64,000 nucleotides of DNA. Origin: Tenuibacillus multivorans. Lineage in GTDB: Bacteria; Bacillota; Bacilli; Bacillales; Alkalibacillaceae. A program made the translations under genes and the position numbers. The stretch is from NCBI RefSeq assembly GCF_900103915.1, contig NZ_FNIG01000005.1, positions 157,874 through 221,873 on the forward strand. The letters run 5' to 3'. Positions 16,411 to 24,738 of the stretch are shown in pieces. How positions within the stretch are numbered: position 1 is the first letter of the stretch; every line of letters starts with the position of its first letter. The notes under the pieces were generated by a model, which was not told the origin of the DNA, made no database searches, and saw only the letters and a list, made by a program, of their open reading frames with translations.

Positions 16411-17361
16411 ATGAATGACGTTATTACGATTGGCGATGCCATGATTGCCTTTAATCCAGTATCAACAGGGCCAATGAAATTTGTAGATTCATTTAAGCGA
16501 AATATAGGTGGTGCCGAATTAAACGTTGCAATTGGTTGTGCCAGGTTAGGATTAAAATCGGGCTGGATTAGTCGTCTTGGGAACGATGAGTTCGGCCATT
16601 ATATTCGTAACTTCGCCCGTGGTGAAGGGATCGATACGACGCAGGTTGGTCTAGTGGATGGCTATCCGACCTCCCTTAACTTTAAGGAGATCATGCCTGA
16701 TGGTTCAGTTAGAACGTTTTACTATCGCGAAAAATCGCCGACGTTAACGATGCGACCAGAGGATTTAGACGAATCCTTTTTCAAGGAAGCGAAAATCTTG
16801 CATATTACGGGGATTTTCCCGGCGATTGATCCAAATAATTTAGCGATTACGAGACGGGCTATTGAATTAGCGAAACAACATGATGTCAAAATCGCCTTTG
16901 ATCCGAATATCCGTCTTAAGCTGTGGAGTAAGGAACAAGCTCGTGAGGTTTTATCGTCTTTCTTGCAAGATGTCGATATTCTGTTATCAGGTGTTGATGA
17001 GATGGAGCTTATCCTGGGAATAAGTAACCCGAAAGATATAATCGAAGCTTGTAAAGATAAAGGAATCGATTATATTGTGCTTAAAAATGGTGACAAGGGT
17101 TCAATCGGTTACCATGATGGTGAAACGATTGAAGCTGATCCTGTTAAGGCAACAAAAGTTGTCGATACAGTCGGTGCAGGTGACGGTTTTGACGCAGGCT
17201 TTCTATATAGTTACTTGCAAGGCTGGTCATTAGAAAAATCATTACACTTTGCCAACACAATTGGATCGATGGTTGTAAGTGTCATAGGTGACAACGAAGG
17301 TCTTCCTTATTTAGAACATGTTTTAGAACGACTCGGTGAAAAAGAACGTATCGAGCGATAA
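16411..17361 (+). CDS. PfkB-family sugar kinase, KdgK-like
   Basis: A 316-residue ribokinase-family kinase related to the kdgK product at 5283. It shares NIGGAELNVAIGCARLG, the substrate-contact RTFYYREKSP (about 101-110), DPNIRLKLW and the catalytic VDTVGAGDGFDAG with Asp 258. It probably phosphorylates a keto-sugar acid taken up by the TRAP system. The operon position before an HxlA-like enzyme, not a KDPG aldolase, argues that the product is not simply KDPG. The ribosome site is AGGAGG. The substrate is unassigned. Confidence 0.8.
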   Translation: MNDVITIGDAMIAFNPVSTGPMKFVDSFKRNIGGAELNVAIGCARLGLKSGWISRLGNDEFGHYIRNFARGEGIDTTQVGLVDGYPTSLNFKEIMPDGSVRTFYYREKSPTLTMRPEDLDESFFKEAKILHITGIFPAIDPNNLAITRRAIELAKQHDVKIAFDPNIRLKLWSKEQAREVLSSFLQDVDILLSGVDEMELILGISNPKDIIEACKDKGIDYIVLKNGDKGSIGYHDGETIEADPVKATKVVDTVGAGDGFDAGFLYSYLQGWSLEKSLHFANTIGSMVVSVIGDNEGLPYLEHVLERLGEKERIER

Positions 17362-17374
17362 AGGAGGAAAACCA

Positions 17375-17998
17375 TTGAAATTACAATTAGCATTAGATCG
17401 ATTATCACGAGAAGAATGTATGAGGCTTGTTCAGGACACGTATGAGTCTATTGATATTATTGAAATCGGGACGAGTGTTATTAAAGAGTATGGCATGTCA
17501 ATCGTTAGAGAATTTAATGATCAGTTTCCAGACAAAATGATTATGGCTGATATGAAAACATGTGATGCGGGCGGCTACGAAACAAACCAGGCGCTTGATG
17601 CTGGTGCTGATATCGCTACGGTTATGGCATTTTCCTCTAATTTAACGATTCAGGATTGCTTAAAGGTTGGCGAAGATCATGGTAAGCACGTGATGGTTGA
17701 TTTACTTGAAGTAGACTCACGGGAAAAGCTCGAACATTTAAAAGAGATTGGTGTTGAATTCGTGGGGCTTCACGTCGGTAAAGACAAGCAACAAGAAGGG
17801 AAATTCGACGTTGAACTATTTAATTTAGTTGACGATTTAGGCCTTCAAGTGGCAGTAGCAGGTGGAATTAACGAGAATACGTTACCTGACATTGTTCAAA
17901 AGAAGCCAGATATTTTAATTGTCGGCAGCGCCATTACAAAAGCTGATCAACCAAAACTAGTGGCCAAGCGAATGAAAGAGATTATTAACAATGCCTAA
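17375..17998 (+). CDS. hxlA: HxlA / 3-keto-gulonate-6-P decarboxylase family enzyme
   Basis: A 207-residue OMP-decarboxylase-fold barrel, the usual length for 3-hexulose-6-phosphate synthase (HPS). Active-site residues match the HPS/KGPDC group: Asp 8 (ALD), Glu 30 (EIGT), and MADMKTCDAGGYE with Asp 59, Lys 61 and Asp 64. The phosphate site is VAGGIN, then IVGSAI. I start at TTG 17375 behind AAGGAGGAAA; an upstream start would add a non-conserved tail. HPS and KGPDC members share these residues, so it could be a formaldehyde-fixing aldolase or a decarboxylase of a 3-keto-hexonate-6-P. The surrounding sugar-acid genes favour the second. Confidence 0.78.
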   Translation: MKLQLALDRLSREECMRLVQDTYESIDIIEIGTSVIKEYGMSIVREFNDQFPDKMIMADMKTCDAGGYETNQALDAGADIATVMAFSSNLTIQDCLKVGEDHGKHVMVDLLEVDSREKLEHLKEIGVEFVGLHVGKDKQQEGKFDVELFNLVDDLGLQVAVAGGINENTLPDIVQKKPDILIVGSAITKADQPKLVAKRMKEIINNA

Positions 17999-18977
17999 AG
18001 TCATTAGCTTTGCGACGGTTGGGACTGGAAAAATAACCCGAAAATTTATCGAAGCCGCATCACATGTTGATGGTATTCAGTTGTATGGGGTTCATTCACG
18101 GTCGGAGGATAAGGCCAATCAATTCGCTCTAGATCATGGGGTTGAGCGTTATTATACGGATTTAAATGAAATGGCCGAGGAACCGGAAATTGATTGCGTC
18201 TATATCGCTTCACCGAACAGTTTGCATTACGAACAGGCGCAATTATTTCTATCGCATGGTAAACATGTTATTTGTGAAAAACCGATGTTTACCACCACCA
18301 AAGAATGGGAATTGTCATATAGATTAGCCGAGCAAAAAGGTGTGAAACTATTAGAAGCAGTAAGGAATATTTATACGCCTAATTTTGAGAGGCTAGCCGA
18401 TCAGCTTCACCAAATTGGTCAGATCCGCAGTGCTTATTTACATCGCAACCGATACTCGTCTCGCTATGACCAATTTTTAGAGGGCCATGTCGATCGTGTT
18501 TTTACGAAAGAATTTGCGGGTGGCGCATTGATGGATTTAGGTGTTTATCCATTGACGCTAGCCATTGCCCTGTTTGGTGAACCTCAGGCGTCGACTTACT
18601 TCCCGACATTGTTAAGATCAGGTGTCGATGGTGCCGGAACACTCGTATTACAATATGAAGATTTTAACTGTACGATTATGTGTTCAAAGATATCAACTTC
18701 GTATAATCAGAGTGAGATTCACGGTGAGAAAGGCACAATTGCGATGGATCAAGTCGCTCCGATATCGAAAATTGATTTCATTGACTTGAAGGAACCATCT
18801 AAGAATAGAGTTTCAGTAAAAGAACATGAGCTTGATATGATTTATGAAATCCAAGCTTTTGTAGATATGATGAATGGCATGCGTCAACAACAATACGAAG
18901 AAAATAGAGAAATCCATCGTATTGTGGTTCATATATTAGAAAAAGTTAGAAGAGAGAATCAGATAGATAGCGTTTAA
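17991..18977 (+). CDS. Gfo/Idh/MocA-family oxidoreductase
   Basis: A 328-residue NAD(P)-dependent oxidoreductase. The Rossmann motif is FATVGTGKITRKF (about residues 7-19), and the family signature HVICEKPMFTT around 90-100 supplies the catalytic Lys. The second domain has GGALMDLGVYP. Its ATG overlaps the preceding stop by eight bases. Relatives oxidise polyols, sugar acids or glycosides at C-1, C-2 or C-3. In this operon a plausible task is making or reducing the keto group needed by the HxlA-like enzyme. It is the last gene before the terminator. Confidence 0.85.
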   Translation: MPKVISFATVGTGKITRKFIEAASHVDGIQLYGVHSRSEDKANQFALDHGVERYYTDLNEMAEEPEIDCVYIASPNSLHYEQAQLFLSHGKHVICEKPMFTTTKEWELSYRLAEQKGVKLLEAVRNIYTPNFERLADQLHQIGQIRSAYLHRNRYSSRYDQFLEGHVDRVFTKEFAGGALMDLGVYPLTLAIALFGEPQASTYFPTLLRSGVDGAGTLVLQYEDFNCTIMCSKISTSYNQSEIHGEKGTIAMDQVAPISKIDFIDLKEPSKNRVSVKEHELDMIYEIQAFVDMMNGMRQQQYEENREIHRIVVHILEKVRRENQIDSV

Positions 18978-18996
18978 AATTAGATAAATCGGTTTT

Positions 18997-19032
18997 GCTA
19001 GTCTAATGTCATGTTAGGCTGGCATTTTTTTT
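18997..19032 (+). terminator. Terminator of the LacI-controlled operon
   Basis: GCTAGTCTAA (18997-19006) pairs with TTAGGCTGGC (19014-19023), with two G-T pairs, followed by an A and eight T. Confidence 0.9.
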
Positions 19033-19035
19033 GAT

Positions 19036-19131
19036 AACTTGGACACTAAGTGCGAGAACTTGGACACTCGCGGGCGGAACTCGGCCACTCACTCGGCCAA
19101 CTTGGACAATCAGAATGCAAACTTGGCCACT
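19036..19131. repeat. 21-bp phased repeat array, core AACTTGGACACT
   Basis: Cores AACTTGG or AACTCGG begin at 19036, 19057, 19078, 19099 and 19120, exactly 21 bases apart, each followed by ACACT, CCACT or ACAAT. This is the reverse complement of the core at 3343-3438. The array begins four bases after a terminator T run and ends at the next promoter. Confidence 0.9.
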
Positions 19132-19160
19132 TAGAATTGAGTGAGCCAATCATGTATAAT
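19131..19160 (+). promoter_or_regulatory. Promoter of the FAH-family gene
   Basis: TATAAT at 19155-19160 has TTAGAA 18 bases upstream (19131-19136). Because a terminator lies at 18997-19032, the FAH gene is probably transcribed on its own. Confidence 0.55.
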
Positions 19161-19180
19161 GTAAGTAGGAGGGAAGGCCA

Positions 19181-20026
19181 ATGAAATTATTAACCTTTAA
19201 GCAGCATAACCATATCTATTGGGGCGTTAAGAAGGATGAAAAAATCTACTATTCAGAGCAATTGATATCTTATTTCCCAACATTATTATCGGTCATAGAG
19301 AATATCAACTATATGAATTTAGAGCAGGATTTGAATCGTTACGTGAATTTGGATGAGGTTCAACTATTACCTCCATACATACCGAATAAAAACATCATGT
19401 GTATCGGAAAAAATTATCGTGAGCATGCCATGGAAATGACGAAAAATGATCCGAAATCAGTTCCAGAGCATCCCGTCATTTTCACAAAATCGCCGAGTAC
19501 TGTTGTCGGTCATGGTGATATGATCGAATCACATTCGAACGTCACTGAGCAGATAGATTATGAAGGTGAATTAGCTGTGATCATAGGAAAACGTGGTCGC
19601 AATATTAAACGACAAGAGGCTTTAGATTATATTTTTGGATATACCATCCTTAATGATGTGACGGCAAGAGATCTACAAAAAAGACACCAGCAATTTTATA
19701 GAGGAAAATCTTTAGATACGTTCGCGCCAATGGGACCATTTGTCGTAACGCGAGATGACATATCCGATGTTCAATCCTTGTCTGTCAAAACATATGTCAA
19801 TGATGAGTTAAGACAAGATGGCAATACAACGGATATGATCTTTCCAGTCGATCAGTTAGTGGAGGCGCTATCCCAAGGGATGACGCTAGAACCAGGTGAT
19901 ATCATTGCCACTGGTACACCGAGTGGGGTAGGAAAAGGCTTTAACCCACCGAAGTTTTTACGAAGTGGTGATCGTGTTCGAATTGAGGTTGAGGGAATAG
20001 GAGAATTAGAAAATAAGGTGGACTAA
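19181..20026 (+). CDS. Fumarylacetoacetate hydrolase (FAH) family protein
   Basis: A 281-residue member of the FAH/HpcE/YisK superfamily, metal-dependent enzymes that cleave or decarboxylate beta-diketo or oxo acids. The catalytic domain spans about residues 65-280. Metal ligands fit Glu 128 and Glu 130 (DYEGELAVIIG) and Asp 159 (LNDVTARDLQ). The phrase GKNYREHAMEM and the C-terminal GDIIATGTPSGVG are family signatures. It lies next to two sugar-acid loci, so it may act on a 2-keto-3-deoxy or 2,4-diketo acid, but oxaloacetate decarboxylation as in YisK is also possible. Confidence 0.85.
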   Translation: MKLLTFKQHNHIYWGVKKDEKIYYSEQLISYFPTLLSVIENINYMNLEQDLNRYVNLDEVQLLPPYIPNKNIMCIGKNYREHAMEMTKNDPKSVPEHPVIFTKSPSTVVGHGDMIESHSNVTEQIDYEGELAVIIGKRGRNIKRQEALDYIFGYTILNDVTARDLQKRHQQFYRGKSLDTFAPMGPFVVTRDDISDVQSLSVKTYVNDELRQDGNTTDMIFPVDQLVEALSQGMTLEPGDIIATGTPSGVGKGFNPPKFLRSGDRVRIEVEGIGELENKVD

Positions 20027-20028
20027 AT

Positions 20029-20059
20029 AAGGCAACGTGCTATGATGGCACGTTGCCTT
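20029..20059. terminator. Bidirectional terminator
   Basis: Perfect arms AAGGCAACGTGC (20029-20040) and GCACGTTGCCTT (20048-20059) lie between the convergent FAH and gluconokinase genes. The stem overlaps the last codons of the kinase. Confidence 0.88.
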
Positions 20060-21533
20060 TATCTAGTTCATAAAAAGTATCTTTTAACGTATGATAGAGC
20101 TTTTGATAGATTTCAAAGTGTTGCTGATAGATTGACGTATGTTCAAGGTTTGGCTCGATTTCCCCCTTCATCGGAATAGAATCTTTAATATCCTTTAATT
20201 GATAGCCCTCTACTGCACATAATGCTATCCAAGCTGCACCCCAAGCAGAGCTTTGGTGACTTTCAGGTATTTTGACAGGTTTTCCGAATGTATCGGCGAG
20301 AATTTGTAGCCATAATGATGATCGTGCAAATCCACCGCTAGCATATATGAGATCGTGGCGGTTTCCCAAGTGTTCCAAAGCATGTCCGATATGATAAATG
20401 GAATAAACTACCCCCTCCATACTAGCTCGGACTACGTGCTCCTTTTTATGATGTGACTGTAGGCCGATAAAACTGCCTTTAGCTTTGGCATCCCAAAATG
20501 GTGCTCGCTCGCCATTTAAATAAGGTAAAAATAATAGATTTTCAGATCCTGCTGCTACTTTCTGTGCGAGTTCGTTTAAGTCATCCATAGTATAGTGTTG
20601 TGTATCATTTGAAATCAAATTCTTAACCCATTGAAGCACAATCCCGCCATTATTGGTTGGTCCTCCCGTAATCCATAGGTCTTTTGTAAACGCATAGGAG
20701 AAAACCTCTTGATGCGAATTGAGTAATGGTTTGTCGGCAAATTGTCTAATGGCACCGCTCGTACCAATGGTGATAGCTGTCTCTCCAGGCTTGAACGCTC
20801 CGATACCAAGGTTTGCTAATGGCCCGTCACTTCCACCAATGATGAATGGTGTGTCAACGGAAATGCCTAATCTATCAGCTATATCACGGCGTAACATTGA
20901 TAGTTTCGTATAAGGTGATATGGGTTGAGACAATTGATTTTCCGTAATCCCTGCCTTACTTAAGGCATTTGAATCCCACTTAAAATCATGAATGTTAAAT
21001 AAACCAGTAGAGGCGGCCATAGCGTAATCAACAACTTTTTCACCGAACCAGTGAAAAAGTAAAAATTCTTTCACTGAGCCGAAGTAATCGGCTTCTATAA
21101 ATGGTTTATACTCTACATTTTTCATCCAGTTCAGCTTTGCTAATGGGCTCATTGGGTGTAACGGTGTACCTGTAGCTAGATAAATCGAAGCTTGGTTTGC
21201 TTTTAATTGTTCTGCTTCGGCTGAACTACGGGTATCCGCCCAAATGATGGCATTAGATAATGGTTGTCCATTTTGATCCATACAGATTAACGAATGCATA
21301 GCCGTCGATAACCCAACTGCTAATAGGTCTTGTTTATGAATCTTCTTCGTAATATGTTGGATAGCTCTAATTGTTGCTTGTTCAATTTTCAAAGGATCCT
21401 GTTCAGCCCAACCATTTTTAGGGTGTTGAATAGAATAGGATTGTTCGTTTTCAGCCACGACCGTTCCGTTTCGCTTAAATAAAATTGCCTTAGCACTCGT
21501 CGTGCCAATATCTAATCCCATAACGTACTTCAT
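20040..21533 (-). CDS. gntK: Gluconokinase (FGGY family)
   Basis: A carbohydrate kinase of about 497 residues. The N-terminal phosphate loop is MGLDIGTTSAKA. SFSTAMHS-like sequence (LSTAMHSLICMD), IIWADTRS, TGTPLHPMSPLAKLNWM and SVKEFLLFHWFG closely parallel B. subtilis GntK. The second FGGY domain carries NNGGIVLQW and YASGGFARSSLW. It phosphorylates gluconate to 6-phosphogluconate, the substrate of the divergently transcribed gnd gene. The start at 21533 follows AAAGGATG; an ATG three codons upstream is possible. It sits three to twelve bases behind the RpiR regulator gene, so the two form one unit. Confidence 0.88.
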   Translation of the reverse strand: MKYVMGLDIGTTSAKAILFKRNGTVVAENEQSYSIQHPKNGWAEQDPLKIEQATIRAIQHITKKIHKQDLLAVGLSTAMHSLICMDQNGQPLSNAIIWADTRSSAEAEQLKANQASIYLATGTPLHPMSPLAKLNWMKNVEYKPFIEADYFGSVKEFLLFHWFGEKVVDYAMAASTGLFNIHDFKWDSNALSKAGITENQLSQPISPYTKLSMLRRDIADRLGISVDTPFIIGGSDGPLANLGIGAFKPGETAITIGTSGAIRQFADKPLLNSHQEVFSYAFTKDLWITGGPTNNGGIVLQWVKNLISNDTQHYTMDDLNELAQKVAAGSENLLFLPYLNGERAPFWDAKAKGSFIGLQSHHKKEHVVRASMEGVVYSIYHIGHALEHLGNRHDLIYASGGFARSSLWLQILADTFGKPVKIPESHQSSAWGAAWIALCAVEGYQLKDIKDSIPMKGEIEPNLEHTSIYQQHFEIYQKLYHTLKDTFYELDKGNVPS

Positions 21534-21545
21534 ATCTAACATCCT

Positions 21546-22403
21546 TTATAATCGCTTTTTAGATATAGCTTTTCGCATCTTTTTAACGGCTTCTTTAGAG
21601 TGTTCGAGATTTTTAATGTGATAATTGACGTATAGGGCATCCACAATGCTCAATTCTGCAATTCTTGATGAGAGTGCTTCTGTACGATATTCCGTCTCCT
21701 CTGAAACGGTATATAATGATAGATCAACAGCTTCAGATAGAGGTGACTTTGCGAAATTGGTAATGGCGACTGTAAAGACACCGTTCTCTTTCGCTACCTC
21801 AACAACATCTAAAATATCAATATTAGCACCTGTATGTGAGATGAAAATAGCTACGTTATTTTCAGTTAGTTGCGAGGCTGACATTAACTGTAAATGCGTA
21901 TCCGTGTAAACATGGGCATTTACACCTAGACGCATGAATTTATGTTGCGCGTCTTGGGCAACTACACCGGATCCACCAGTCCCATAAAAATAAACCCCAT
22001 TAGCTTTAATAAGCTGATTAGTGGCTTCATCAATTGATTCCTCATTTTGAATTTCTCGTGTCCGTTCAATAGCTTTTATATTTGATTGAAAAACTTTTTC
22101 GGTTATTTCGATTGTCGAGTCGTTTTCACTAATTTCTTCATGGATGTCTTCAATAGGGGCGACAACCTCAGATGCTAAAGCAATTTTCATCGCCTGATAA
22201 CCTTTAAAATCGAGTCTTCTACAGAAACGAAAGACCGTAGCCTCAGCAATATCTAAATCATCAGCTACCTGATTAATGGTTGTATGGATAATTAATTGTG
22301 GGTTCCGCAAAATGTATGTAGCAATCTTTTTTTCTTTTTCACTAAATTGACTCATAGAACCACGTATTCGATTTAATACATGCTTGTTGGATGTATCATT
22401 CAC
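21546..22403 (-). CDS. RpiR/MurR-family regulator of the gluconate locus
   Basis: A 285-residue regulator with an N-terminal HTH_6 domain (INQVADDLDIAEATVFRFCR, residues 43-62) and a C-terminal SIS domain that binds a phosphosugar (YFYGTGGSGVVAQDAQHKF). It starts with GTG behind GGAGGG. It is divergent from gnd and co-transcribed with gntK, and the intergenic region has TGAAA/TTTCA-type sites. The likely effector is 6-phosphogluconate. In B. subtilis the gnt operon uses a GntR repressor instead, so this is a different regulatory solution. Confidence 0.88.
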   Translation of the reverse strand: MNDTSNKHVLNRIRGSMSQFSEKEKKIATYILRNPQLIIHTTINQVADDLDIAEATVFRFCRRLDFKGYQAMKIALASEVVAPIEDIHEEISENDSTIEITEKVFQSNIKAIERTREIQNEESIDEATNQLIKANGVYFYGTGGSGVVAQDAQHKFMRLGVNAHVYTDTHLQLMSASQLTENNVAIFISHTGANIDILDVVEVAKENGVFTVAITNFAKSPLSEAVDLSLYTVSEETEYRTEALSSRIAELSIVDALYVNYHIKNLEHSKEAVKKMRKAISKKRL

Positions 22404-22446
22404 AGGAATCCCTCCGACGTATTACTTTACTAATATACATTGTATA

Positions 22447-22460
22447 TGAAATTTTTTTCA
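22447..22460. promoter_or_regulatory. RpiR-type operator in the gntK-gnd divergent region
   Basis: The dyad TGAAA-TTTT-TTTCA (22447-22460) is followed by a second TGAAATTTTTTTTGAAA-like element at 22478-22494 and a half-site AAATTTCA at about 22545-22552. RpiR-family proteins often bind TGAAA/TTTCA dyads. Confidence 0.55.
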
Positions 22461-22500
22461 AACTGAAGTAAAAGTAATGAAATTTTTTTTGAAATTAGTG

Positions 22501-22528
22501 TTGAATTGAAAAATTTTTATTGTATAAT
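22501..22528 (+). promoter_or_regulatory. Promoter of the gnd-TRAP operon
   Basis: TTGAAT (22501-22506) and TATAAT (22523-22528) are 16 bases apart. The candidate RpiR sites lie on both sides, suited to repression. Confidence 0.6.
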
Positions 22529-22574
22529 CAAACTTAAGAAAAAAAATTTCACAACATAAGGAAGGAGTTACCAA

Positions 22575-23471
22575 ATGCAGGTTGGATTAATTGGTCTTGG
22601 GAAAATGGGATATAACTTAGCTGAAAATCTCATGGACCACGGACACCGGGTCGTAGCAAATGATATTAATAAAGACCAAGTCCAAAGTATTGCTGATGCT
22701 GGAGCCACAGCAGCCTTCACCTTGGACGAACTGGTTGATCAGTTGCAGCCTCCAAGAACCATTTGGTTAATGGTACCGGCGGGGAAGGTAACTGAACAAG
22801 TGATTAAACAACTCGCTCATTCTTTAGACGAAGGAGATCGAGTTATAGATGGCGGTAACTCCAACTATAAAGACAGCCTTCATCATTCTAAGTATTTAAA
22901 AGAAAAAGGTATTTATTTTTTTGATGTTGGCACAAGTGGAGGAACGGATGGTGCCAGACAAGGTGCCTGCTATATGGTAGGCGGTGATCAAGAGCAGTTT
23001 AAACAGATAGAACGATTATTTGCAGATACGGCAGTTAAAAATGGCTATCTTTATACAGGGAAAAATGGAAGCGGTCACTTTTTAAAAATGGTTCATAATG
23101 GCATCGAGTATGGCATGATGCAAGCGATTGCAGAAGGCTTTGAAATCCTCGATAAAAGCCCATTTGATTATGATTATCAAGCTGTATCAAACGTGTGGAA
23201 CAATGGATCCGTCATTCGTTCATGGTTAATTGAATTAATGGAACAAGCATTCTCTGAAGATTCCAATCTCGACTCGATAAAAGGGGTGATGAATTCTTCA
23301 GGTGAAGGAAAGTGGACGGTTGAAAGTGCTATTGAGTTTGAGATGGCCGCACCGGTTATCGCAATGTCTTTAATGATGCGCTACCGCTCTCAGGAGAATG
23401 ATACATTCTCTGGAAAAGTAGTTGCAGCCTTACGTAATCAGTTTGGTGGTCATGATGTCGTAGAAAAATAA
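22575..23471 (+). CDS. gnd: 6-phosphogluconate dehydrogenase, decarboxylating (short form)
   Basis: A 298-residue short-form 6-phosphogluconate dehydrogenase like B. subtilis YqeC, about 170 residues shorter than the classical enzyme. The NAD-binding loop is GLIGLGKMGYNL. The 6-phosphogluconate-binding signature is VIDGGNSNYKDS, then FDVGTSGG, and the catalytic Lys/Asn region is GSGHFLKMVHNGIEYG. It converts 6-phosphogluconate to ribulose-5-phosphate and CO2. With gntK across the shared promoter region, the pair gives a complete gluconate-to-pentose-phosphate route. It is followed by TRAP genes. Confidence 0.92.
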   Translation: MQVGLIGLGKMGYNLAENLMDHGHRVVANDINKDQVQSIADAGATAAFTLDELVDQLQPPRTIWLMVPAGKVTEQVIKQLAHSLDEGDRVIDGGNSNYKDSLHHSKYLKEKGIYFFDVGTSGGTDGARQGACYMVGGDQEQFKQIERLFADTAVKNGYLYTGKNGSGHFLKMVHNGIEYGMMQAIAEGFEILDKSPFDYDYQAVSNVWNNGSVIRSWLIELMEQAFSEDSNLDSIKGVMNSSGEGKWTVESAIEFEMAAPVIAMSLMMRYRSQENDTFSGKVVAALRNQFGGHDVVEK

Positions 23472-23553
23472 TGAATGGCGAGACTTTAGGTGAAGAGAAA
23501 CTTTTACGGAGTTAATATTTTGAAAATTATAAAAATAAAAGGGGATGTTTTAA

Positions 23554-24612
23554 GTGAAAAAGTTTTTTCTATTCCTTGTCGTATCACTATTTGCACTATT
23601 ATTAGTGGCATGTGGTGGAGAGGAAGATAACACAGGCGAGAGTCAAAATGGCGAAAATGTAAGCGCTTCAGGAGATGGAGAGGTTAAGACGATTCGTGCA
23701 GGTATCGGTCTAAACCAAGATCACCCACAGTATAAAGGGTTACTCAAATTTAAAGAGATTGTTGAAGAAGAAACGGATGGAGACATTGTTGTAGAGACTT
23801 ATCACAGTGGTCAGCTGGGTGATGACCGTTCTATGACTGAAGCTTTGCAGTTAGGATCACAGGAAGTTACAGTTCCTTCTACAGCACCATTAGCAAACTT
23901 TGTTCCAGAGTTCAGCGTATTTGATATTCCATTCCTTTTCCCAAGTGAAGAGGTAGCGGATGAAGTTTTAGCTGGTGAAGTGGCACAAGATTTACTAAAA
24001 AAATTAGAAGAAAAAGACTTAGTCGGCTTAGCTTACTGGGAGAACGGATTTCGTGATTTAACTAACAGTGAAAGACCCGTTGAAACGATTGAGGATTTTG
24101 AAGGTTTAGATATTCGTACGATGGAAAACGATCTTCATTTAGAAGCATTTAAAACACTTGGCGCTAACCCAACGCCAATGGCATTTACTGAATTGTTTAC
24201 AGCTTTACAGCAGGGTACTGTTGATGGACAAGAAAACCCGTATGCAACGATTTATTTAGAAAACTTCTATGAAGTACAAGATTATGTTTCAGATACTCAC
24301 CACGTATACAGCCCGTTCGTATTCTTAATGAGTAAGCAGTTTTATGATGGATTAACGGAAGAACAACAACAAATTGTGCGTGATGCTGCTATTGAAGCGG
24401 GTGAACATCAGATTAAGTTAAACCGTGAGGCAAATGCTGAGTACTTACAATCTCTAATTGATGAAGGGATGCAGTACTCTGAAATTAGTGATGAAGAACG
24501 ACAAAAGATGGTAGATGCTGTTCAGCCGGTTATTGAAGATTTTAAAGATGATATCGGACCAGATGTTGTAGATGGTATTTATGAAGCCGTTGAACAAGCC
24601 CAAAGTGAATAA
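23554..24612 (+). CDS. dctP: TRAP transporter substrate-binding lipoprotein (DctP)
   Basis: A 352-residue DctP-type solute receptor starting with GTG behind AAAAGGGGA. The lipobox LVAC marks a lipoprotein with a Glu/Gly/Asn-rich linker. The ligand-binding helix is conventional: GLDIRTMENDLHLEAFKTLG (Arg about residue 190), then TVDGQENPYATIY. The operon contains gnd and dgoD and is divergent from gntK, so gluconate, galactonate or a close hexonate is the likely cargo. Many Bacillus strains use a GntP symporter for this; here a TRAP system takes its place. Confidence 0.92.
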   Translation: MKKFFLFLVVSLFALLLVACGGEEDNTGESQNGENVSASGDGEVKTIRAGIGLNQDHPQYKGLLKFKEIVEEETDGDIVVETYHSGQLGDDRSMTEALQLGSQEVTVPSTAPLANFVPEFSVFDIPFLFPSEEVADEVLAGEVAQDLLKKLEEKDLVGLAYWENGFRDLTNSERPVETIEDFEGLDIRTMENDLHLEAFKTLGANPTPMAFTELFTALQQGTVDGQENPYATIYLENFYEVQDYVSDTHHVYSPFVFLMSKQFYDGLTEEQQQIVRDAAIEAGEHQIKLNREANAEYLQSLIDEGMQYSEISDEERQKMVDAVQPVIEDFKDDIGPDVVDGIYEAVEQAQSE

Positions 24613-24633
24613 GTGTAAATAGGTCCCCCACCT

Positions 24634-24669
24634 AAAACTCTTGCTGTCCCTTTTGGCGGCAAGAGTTTT
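24634..24669 (+). terminator. Intercistronic hairpin between dctP and dctQ
   Basis: Eleven-base arms AAAACTCTTGC (24634-24644) and GCAAGAGTTTT (24659-24669) form a stem at the same place as in the first TRAP operon. Confidence 0.75.
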
Positions 24670-24738
24670 GCCTATATAGAGAAAGCTTATCAAACAGCCT
24701 GGACTTATGGGGAATTCGGTAAGTATTGAGGTGAAACC

